From Cyclostephanos tholiformis (lineage: Eukaryota; Bacillariophyta; Thalassiosirophyceae; Thalassiosirales; Thalassiosiraceae): DNA of 20,895 bases. Position 1 is the stretch's first letter; the number at the start of each line of letters is the position of its first letter. Of this stretch, positions 14,336-20,895 are shown in pieces. The stretch is taken from contig JALLPB010000621.1 in assembly GCA_036939975.1 (NCBI GenBank), positions 1 to 20,895 of the forward strand. Direction: 5' to 3'. The notes beneath the pieces were generated by a model that ran no database searches, was not told the origin of the DNA, and worked only from the letters and a program-made list of their open reading frames with translations. The position numbers and the translations under genes are program-made.

Positions 14336-17300
14336 ATGGAGCCGGACGGAGACGATGTAGTGGGCGGCGGCGCCATCGATAACCGTTCCCTCCCCCGCTC
14401 TCGCGCTGGCACCGTGCTCTCTAGCGCTCGCGCTGCTTCCCTTGTCGGTGTTCCAAGCGTCGCCCGATCCACAAACAATGCCCCCCCGAGCATCGCATCC
14501 GGCGTCGCACGCTTCACGGGATCTTACACCGCGACCTCCCACGGTGATGCTGCCGGCGTCGCACGTCCACGCGACGACGATCCTCCATCTTCAGTCATCC
14601 TTTGCGTCTCTCCCGCCAACGTCGGCGAGCGGCCTGGCTACATCTACCTGGCCGCTATAGAACTAGCCGATGAACAGGCCATCCGGGCCTACTTCGACAG
14701 TGCTGGTCAAGAGGTCACCACTCTTCCCTGCCCAGACTTCGACGGATTCCTTGTCACCAACTCCCTCCGCACTTGCAACGTGTCCTTCTTAGGGGATTTG
14801 CCACCGTATATCCTTTGAATGGGTCACGACATCTTAGCCGACAACACCTACTCCGACGATGCCCGCCCTGACCTCTCTTGGTTGCCTCGCGCGCCTTCCC
14901 CCATGTCGGCGGATTCGTCAGTTACCCTCCTCTCTGGGGGTTCCCGCCGCCCTGCCTCCCGTCCCCCTCAGGTTATGCCTTCTCGTCCTCCCAACGTGAC
15001 GATGCGTGGTATGCCGATGCGCGGTGGGCGAGGTCCTTCATCCTTTCGCCCAGACCCGGACGGTGTCGATCCCCCTCCCTTCTTCGCTATGGGGAATCCA
15101 AGCAGGTCGAGCAACCTATCACCCCTCTCCTCAAGTGCCTTCCATTCCATCAGGGGAGCTTCCCCACATCGCGGCTATATCCTTGCCCAACGATCCTCGT
15201 CATCTACTCGGCTGCCATCGACCGATGACTCCACCTGGGTCGGATCCTCAGCTGCTCCCTCGCCAGCAGGCTCGTTGGGGTCTCCTCCGTCTTACGTCAG
15301 CGTCGTCCCACCCGCTACGGCCCCTGCCCCTCCGGCAATCAAGGACAAGCCATCGGATATGGGCATCAAGAATATTACAGATAAAGACTCCTGGACCGAG
15401 GCCAAGAAGATCATTGATGCTCGTCTTCGCCGGGCACCGTACTGGCCCGGTGAATCCAAAGAACTCATCACGACAGACGCCAACGCCGCCGCAAGCGTGT
15501 GGTGGGAGGAGGTCATAGCTTTCTACTGCAAGCCCCCTGTTTCGGATCTCTTCGTCGAAGAGCATCGTTTTGATGGAAAGGGTTTTGAAATGATCGCCCA
15601 CATCGATCAACATTTCAACCCATCCGGCGCCGTCGACTCCCTCGCCTACATCTTCGATCTCATCGACATCAAGCAGTTCGATCAAGAATCGGTCGTCACC
15701 CTAAAAGCTCGCTTCTCCAAAGCGTTCAGTGCTCTCAAAATGGGGGGCATCGGCATCGCTTGCGCGCTCCAGGTCGGTTTCATGCTTCGCGCCCTCCTCC
15801 CAAAATATCATGCCGTGGTTCAGGAATTTCGTCTCGGCCGCCACGCACTCTCTGACGCATCCCTCCAGACGGTGGTCGACCAATGCACCAACTACGACAA
15901 AGACCCTTGGAAGGGCCCAGTTGGTAAAGACGGTAAAATTCCCAAGGGGGGTCCATCGGCCAACGCTGCGGGCGCCGACGCCGGCAATCCCTACGAAGCC
16001 CTCGGCGCTAAATCATTCAATCATCACTTCAACCGTTGGAAAAAGGCCCTCCGCTCGGAGAAGGGGTCATGCATGGTGTGCTTCGGTACGGCACGCAACC
16101 CTGACCATCCCACTTGCGACTGCCCTATTTTACGAAGCCTTGGTTTCACACTGGAAAAACGGTCCGGTCCTGCCTCCGCTACACGGGACACGGCCTCCCG
16201 CGTTGCTACGGACGCTGGGGCTTCGGCTGGCCCTGCACCTGTTCCCGCCCCCGCTGCCCCTGGTGACACTCAACCTGGCTCCGCGTCGTCCCCCCCGGGG
16301 GCCTTCAGCGCCTCGTCTGAACAGTTGGCATATGATTTGGGAGATGAGTTCGACTACGAAGGGAAGGCCGTCGGCATCATGTACGGTGGTGTTGACTTTA
16401 AATCTAACGCCACTTCTATCTACTCGGCCCCTTCCTGCTGTAACATTGCTCTCGACCCACCATCACACTCTGTCACCGCCCCCTCGATGGCTTCCCCCAC
16501 TCCCACGGATCCTACCTCTACCGACGGTCCTCTCTGTTCCATGAGGGGTCACACCGCCTCGTCCGCCTCTGGAGTTCACACGCGACCCACCACGGACCCT
16601 CAGGGAGTTAACACAGTCTATCTTCCTAAGACTGTCCTCGCCCTCCTCAAGAATCCGCCCGCGCCCACGCCACCCCGCTCGCGCGCTCCCGTTTCGACGA
16701 CATCCCTCCTGGTCGCCGACACCGGGGCGACCGACCACATGCTTCCGGAGAAGTCTGCCTTCATCTCCTACTATCCTGTCTCTGGTAGGCGCGTCAGGAT
16801 GGGTAACAACTCGTTCGCCCCCATCCTCGGCCATGGCACGGCGATAATATCTCTCAACACTAGGAAGATTCTCATTCGCGATTGCCTCCATGTCCCGGCC
16901 CTACGCAATCCCCTCTACAGCCTCCGTGCACATCAGCGCCAGAGGGGATGTGGTTTTATTGGCATGCATGGTCTCGGCATGCACGTATTCTTTCCTACCT
17001 TCATCTTGGAAGTTGACACCGCCACCGACTGCCATCTTCACTACATCCCAATTGGACGCGCATGCCGTCTTCCCGACCTCGACTACGTTCAACCCAAACT
17101 TTTGTCGGTCAAGCCCTCAGCGGCCCCGGCGTCCGGTACCACCCCCGCTCCAGCCACAATTGCACCAGACGATGACGATCCAATCATCCCTGCTTCGCCC
17201 GATTCTACACCCCCCCCCAGGAACTCTACGACGCCACTGGAATGTATGACCCACGCCGATATCATCACCCAACTACATCATCCCGGTACAACCCCTCCGC

Positions 17301-20300
17301 CCGTCCGTCCCTGCGACACCCCCAATCCCTCCAACACTAAATCTACATGGACGGCAGAGGAACTACATCGCATCACTGGATGCCGTCGTTTCCGCAACTA
17401 CAGGCATCTCATCCACTCCTCCAAGGATGGTTTGTTCGTTGATAACGGTGAATTTCCCGCCTCCATCGGTGCTTTCGCTACCATTCCCAAAGCCGCCCGC
17501 GGTAAACCCATCGATCGGACACCCTCCAAATATCTCGACATCGTCCACGTTGATATTGCCTTTGGCGACTGCATGTCGGTTGGAGGTTACAAATATGCTA
17601 TGATTTTTGTTGATCGTGCTACACGCTACAATTGGTGTTTCGGCCTCAAATCTCTCCATCACGACGACATAGTTGCCGCCTTCCTGGCCTTCCGCGCAGA
17701 GGCCGGCAACCTCGCCCGTCACTTTCGGTGTGACTGCGACGAGAAACTGTTTGGCAGCCATGTCCGGTCCTTCCTCCATCTTCAATCCTCGTCCATCGTC
17801 GCCAGCCCGGCCGGTCGCCAGTCCGCGAATGGCCTCGTCGAATCCCACTGGAAAATTATGGTGCACATGTCTCGTGCCTACCTCACCAAAAAACAGATGC
17901 CCCGCTCCTTCTGGTATTATGCGGTGAAACACTCTGCTCGGATGATGAACATGATCCCAGGTCGATACAAAAATAAGCTGGCTTCTCCGTTCATGCTCAC
18001 CCATGGTGTGCGCCCGGATCAAAGAACTTGGCTTCCTATATTCTCGTTGTGCTATTTTCACCACGAGAAAGACAGCGATGCCCAACGTTCCAAGACCCAA
18101 GCCCACACAATGGACGGTATAATCATTGGGCGTTCACCCACCTCTAATGCCATTCTGGTCTATAACCCAAGAAATCAGCGGTACTATGAACCAGACAGCT
18201 ATAAAATCGATCCTTATCGGTTACCATCCTCAGTCTACCCTACGATCGTTTACGACGGCGGTCTCTTCGTTTCATTACATCGCGGCGACGTCCCCGCCAT
18301 TAGTGAGCCATACCCCCCGGGCACTCGAGTCGAAGAACCACGCTCCACCACCGACACCATCCCACGCTCGGGCACGGTGATGGACATTCCCATCGACCCA
18401 ACTCATTCGCCACAATACCTCGTTCTCTTTGACGACGGTACCACCAAATCCATCTCGGCCCGGGATATGCCATCGTTCATTCCCACACCTCGCACGGGTG
18501 ACTCTGGCTCCGAATCCTCACACCTCCTCCCTCCCTTCCTTCGCCTCAACTCTAAAATCACTCTCGATCACGAAGGCCAGTATCACAAAGGCTATCTCAC
18601 CAAATCTCCCGACGGATCTTACTGCTTCAGCTACAAATCCCATGTCAACAAGAAACATCCCGACTGGAGTGTTCCTCTCCCCAATCTTCCCACCACATGG
18701 CACGAGCTGTGTGCGGAGGGCATCCTCTATCCCGGGCACAGTGTCAGCGGCCTCACTCGGGACACCTCCGCCAACTTTGTTAGCGCTTCCACCCTTATCC
18801 GTGAATGTCCACGCTCGCTCCTCACTGCCCTTGCCCCGGCGCACCCGGATAGAGAGACCTGGCTGCTAAGTTTCAACGAAGAAAAGAACGGGATTAAATC
18901 TCAGGACACATATGATGTCATCAACCTCGCCCAATATCGGGCTCTCCGCGCCAAGGGCGCCCCAAGAGCAATTCCCACGATGTGTGTCCTTACGATCAAG
19001 CCCGATGAAATGCTTCGCCCCCACCGTGCAAAGGCCCGGATTGTCGTCCTCGGCAACCATGAAGATCGTGTCTGGACGAAATCCGACAAGTACGCACCTG
19101 TTCTCCGCCCTGACACCCTCCGCCTTCTCACCAGCATGGCCGTGGAACGCCGGCGCACCCTCAAACAAGGCGACTGTAAGAACGCCTTCTGCCAAGGCAT
19201 CCTGCCCCCGGATGAAGTCACCATCGTCATACCGCCCATCGGTGATCCGGACGCGAAGGACGGTGAATATTGGCTTTTAAAACGGACTCTCTATGGCCTT
19301 CGCCGCAGCCCTAAACATTGGTACGACAAGATTAGGCGTATTTTCAACAAGCTCGGCCTCCAACAGAATGCTTACGATCCCTGTCTATTCGCCGGCCATA
19401 TTGTCGACCCTTCCATTCCCGACGACACCCCATCCTCGTCTCCCCTCTCTCTCGGCCTTTACGTTGACGACTTTGTCTTCTTCTCGGAAGATCCTGCTGT
19501 AGAAGCCAAATTTCAACGCCTCCTTCAAGCCGAAGCTACAGTCGACTTCATGGGAACGGTCGAATGGTTTTTGGGGACTCACTTCCAATGGATGGTCACC
19601 CCGGACCTTGTTCAAGTCCATCTCAGTCAAACAGGTTTTGCTTCTCACCTCGTCGAATCACACAACATTCATCTTCGGCACATCACACACGACACTACTC
19701 CTTATCGCTCCGGCCTGCCCATCGACGCCTGTCCCGAATCTGACGAAGACGAAACGTCACCAACATTCATTGACCGCAGGAAAAAGTATCAGAGCATTGT
19801 TGGGTCCATCGGTTGGCTTGCCCAAAGCACACGCCCCGACCTCGCTCCCTCCCACTCGTTCCTGTCGGCGTACAGTCACAAACCATCTCGTAGCCACCTC
19901 AACGCGGCTCTCTACGTTCTCCAATACATCCACTCTACCATTGACTACGGTTTTGCCTTCACATCGGAGGAGAAAGCCCCCCTTCACACCTACATGGCCT
20001 TTCCACATTCGTCAGATACGGAAGCATACACTGACGCCCTTCCGCCACGGACCGACCAACACCATCGCCTCACCACCTACAGTGATGCATGTTGGGGCTC
20101 ACAAATCGGCAACGCAATACGTGAAGGCCTGCAACTCCCGCTCTTCAAATTCCGCAGCATGAGTGGCGCCATCATTTTCCGCTCCGGCGGCCCCATCACT
20201 TGGAAAACTGACCGTCAAGACCGCACGTCTCTCAGCTCCTGCGAGGCTGAGATTCGCGCTACCAACATGGGATCACGTCTCACGGTCAACGTTCGCAATA

Positions 20301-20824
20301 TGATACTTCATCTCGCCTCCACCGGTTACCCCATCGCTGATGCTCTCCAGCCTACCCCAATTTTCAATGACAACGAAGCATGCGTCAGGTGGTGCCACAA
20401 TCTCACCACCAAGGGTAACCGTCATATCGAGCATCGCGAAAACGCAACTCGCGAATGGGTGGACGATGGAACTATCTCCGTCTCCCATGTCAGCGGCAAG
20501 TGTAATCCATCCGATATACTCACCAAGGAAATGCGCGACGGCGCCAACTTCCGACGTCTTTGGGACTCCTTCATGTCTCGTGCGTCAACCTTTTTAAAGG
20601 GGATCTATACTACCTTACATTCCTCCTCCACTCACCCTATTGCGGCTCGCCCTCACGCTGCCGCCCACGTGGCCTCCTTCGTTTCGTCTCCTCCGCTTGG
20701 CCTGCTCGGCGTTCTCCTTTCACATCGGTCGTTTTGCACGCCATCTACCCTCTCCTGTCTATCTTCTGCCGGTCGGCATATTCTATCGCGGGCTACTTCA
20801 CATCTTTCAGGCAGGATCGTATGA
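14336..20824 (+). pseudogene. gag-pol: Gag-Pol polyprotein, copy C, one premature TGA
   Basis: The frame is a single register of 2163 codons from ATG 14336 to TGA 20822-20824. It is interrupted only by TGA at 14816-14818 (codon 161), where copy B has a CGC Arg. A C-to-T change of a CGA Arg codon explains it. The frame downstream (2001 codons, next ATG immediately after the stop) is fully open. It contains the Gag core, the CX2CX8HX2C knuckle, DTGATDHML protease, D,D35E integrase, YVDD RT and RNase H with NDNEACV and NPSDILTKEM. The total is exactly 56 codons shorter than copy B, matching one in-frame deletion at about 17180-17224. If the stop is real, no full Gag-Pol is made from this copy. 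Confidence 0.9.
18000..18036 (+). other. 37-nt ultraconserved block inside integrase coding region (copy C)
   Basis: This is identical to the blocks at 3860-3896 and 11055-11091, covering the same twelve codons downstream of the integrase catalytic Glu. Upstream and downstream sequence differs among the copies at synonymous positions. Confidence 0.6.
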
Positions 20825-20830
20825 GCGATC

Positions 20831-20840
20831 ATATGGGGGG
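20831..20840 (+). promoter_or_regulatory. Polypurine tract of copy C
   Basis: ATATGGGGGG lies 6 nt after the gag-pol stop, directly before the TGTTA of the final LTR, as in copies A and B. Confidence 0.78.
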
Positions 20841-20895
20841 TGTTAGTATGATACTCCTACCAGTTATCGCTTACTAAGTTTAGCTACCTAAAACT
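20841..20895 (+). repeat. 3' LTR of copy C (first 55 bp, cut by window end)
   Basis: It starts TGTTAGTATGATACTCC and follows the B/C LTR closely through TTTAGCTACCTAAAACT, where the window stops. It could be the end of the array or lead into a fourth element. Confidence 0.85.

Larger units (their letters stand above)
13890..20895 (+). mobile_element. Copia-type LTR retrotransposon, copy C (nearly intact, 3' LTR cut by window)
   Basis: This element has the same layout as copy B and is close to it in protein sequence, with most base differences synonymous. It is damaged by one nonsense codon in gag, a frameshifting deletion in the small ORF and an in-frame 168-bp deletion between protease and integrase. 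The RT, RNase H and integrase catalytic motifs are intact. Only the first 55 bp of its 3' LTR are inside the window. Confidence 0.93.

Noticed and set aside
14816..14821. TGA-ATG as a programmed stop/restart or readthrough site
   Set aside because: It lies inside the N-terminal part of Gag, not at a gag-pol boundary, and copy B has a sense codon there. A point mutation is simpler.

Overview
The window is almost entirely three head-to-tail Ty1/copia-type (Pseudoviridae-like) LTR retrotransposons on the + strand. I call them copy A (1 to about 6817), copy B (6640-14118) and copy C (13890 to the window end). Protease, integrase, reverse transcriptase (RT) and RNase H occur in the copia order (PR-IN-RT-RH). 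The integrase has a D,D35E triad, the RT has YVDD, and the RNase H tail carries a 'NDNEACV...HIEHREN...NPSDIFTKEMRDG' signature. From memory, these RT/RNase H signatures resemble the copia-like elements of diatoms (CoDi group) and related algae. A GC-rich unicellular alga, probably a stramenopile or diatom, is therefore the best guess, at moderate confidence. No host gene, tRNA, rRNA, bacterial feature or CRISPR array is visible.

Each unit has the same layout: LTR, a putative primer site overlapping the ATG of a small membrane-protein ORF, an A-tract/CAA leader, one very long gag-pol ORF, a G-rich polypurine tract, and the next LTR. Neighbouring elements share a single LTR. The window opens about 12 bp inside the small ORF of copy A and closes 55 bp into the 3' LTR of copy C, so the array probably continues in at least one direction.

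Copy B is fully open: a 62-aa two-transmembrane ORF (6979-7167) and a 2218-aa Gag-Pol (7217-13873) with every catalytic residue I looked for. Copy C is nearly intact. It has one TGA at 14816-14818 in gag, a 168-bp in-frame deletion between protease and integrase, and a frameshifting deletion in its small ORF. Copy A is older and decayed, with two nonsense codons and at least four frameshifts. B and C differ mostly at synonymous sites, so they diverged as functioning elements before being joined, not as duplicates of one insertion.

The points most worth a second look are: (1) the conserved 62-aa membrane-protein ORF upstream of gag, which I do not know from copia elements; (2) the A13-A18 plus CAA leader before gag-pol; (3) a 37-nt coding block with no synonymous change across three otherwise diverged copies; (4) the chimeric A/B LTR with a 106-bp repeat; (5) an integrase without a canonical HHCC finger; and (6) two possible SH3/Tudor-like modules between integrase and RT.
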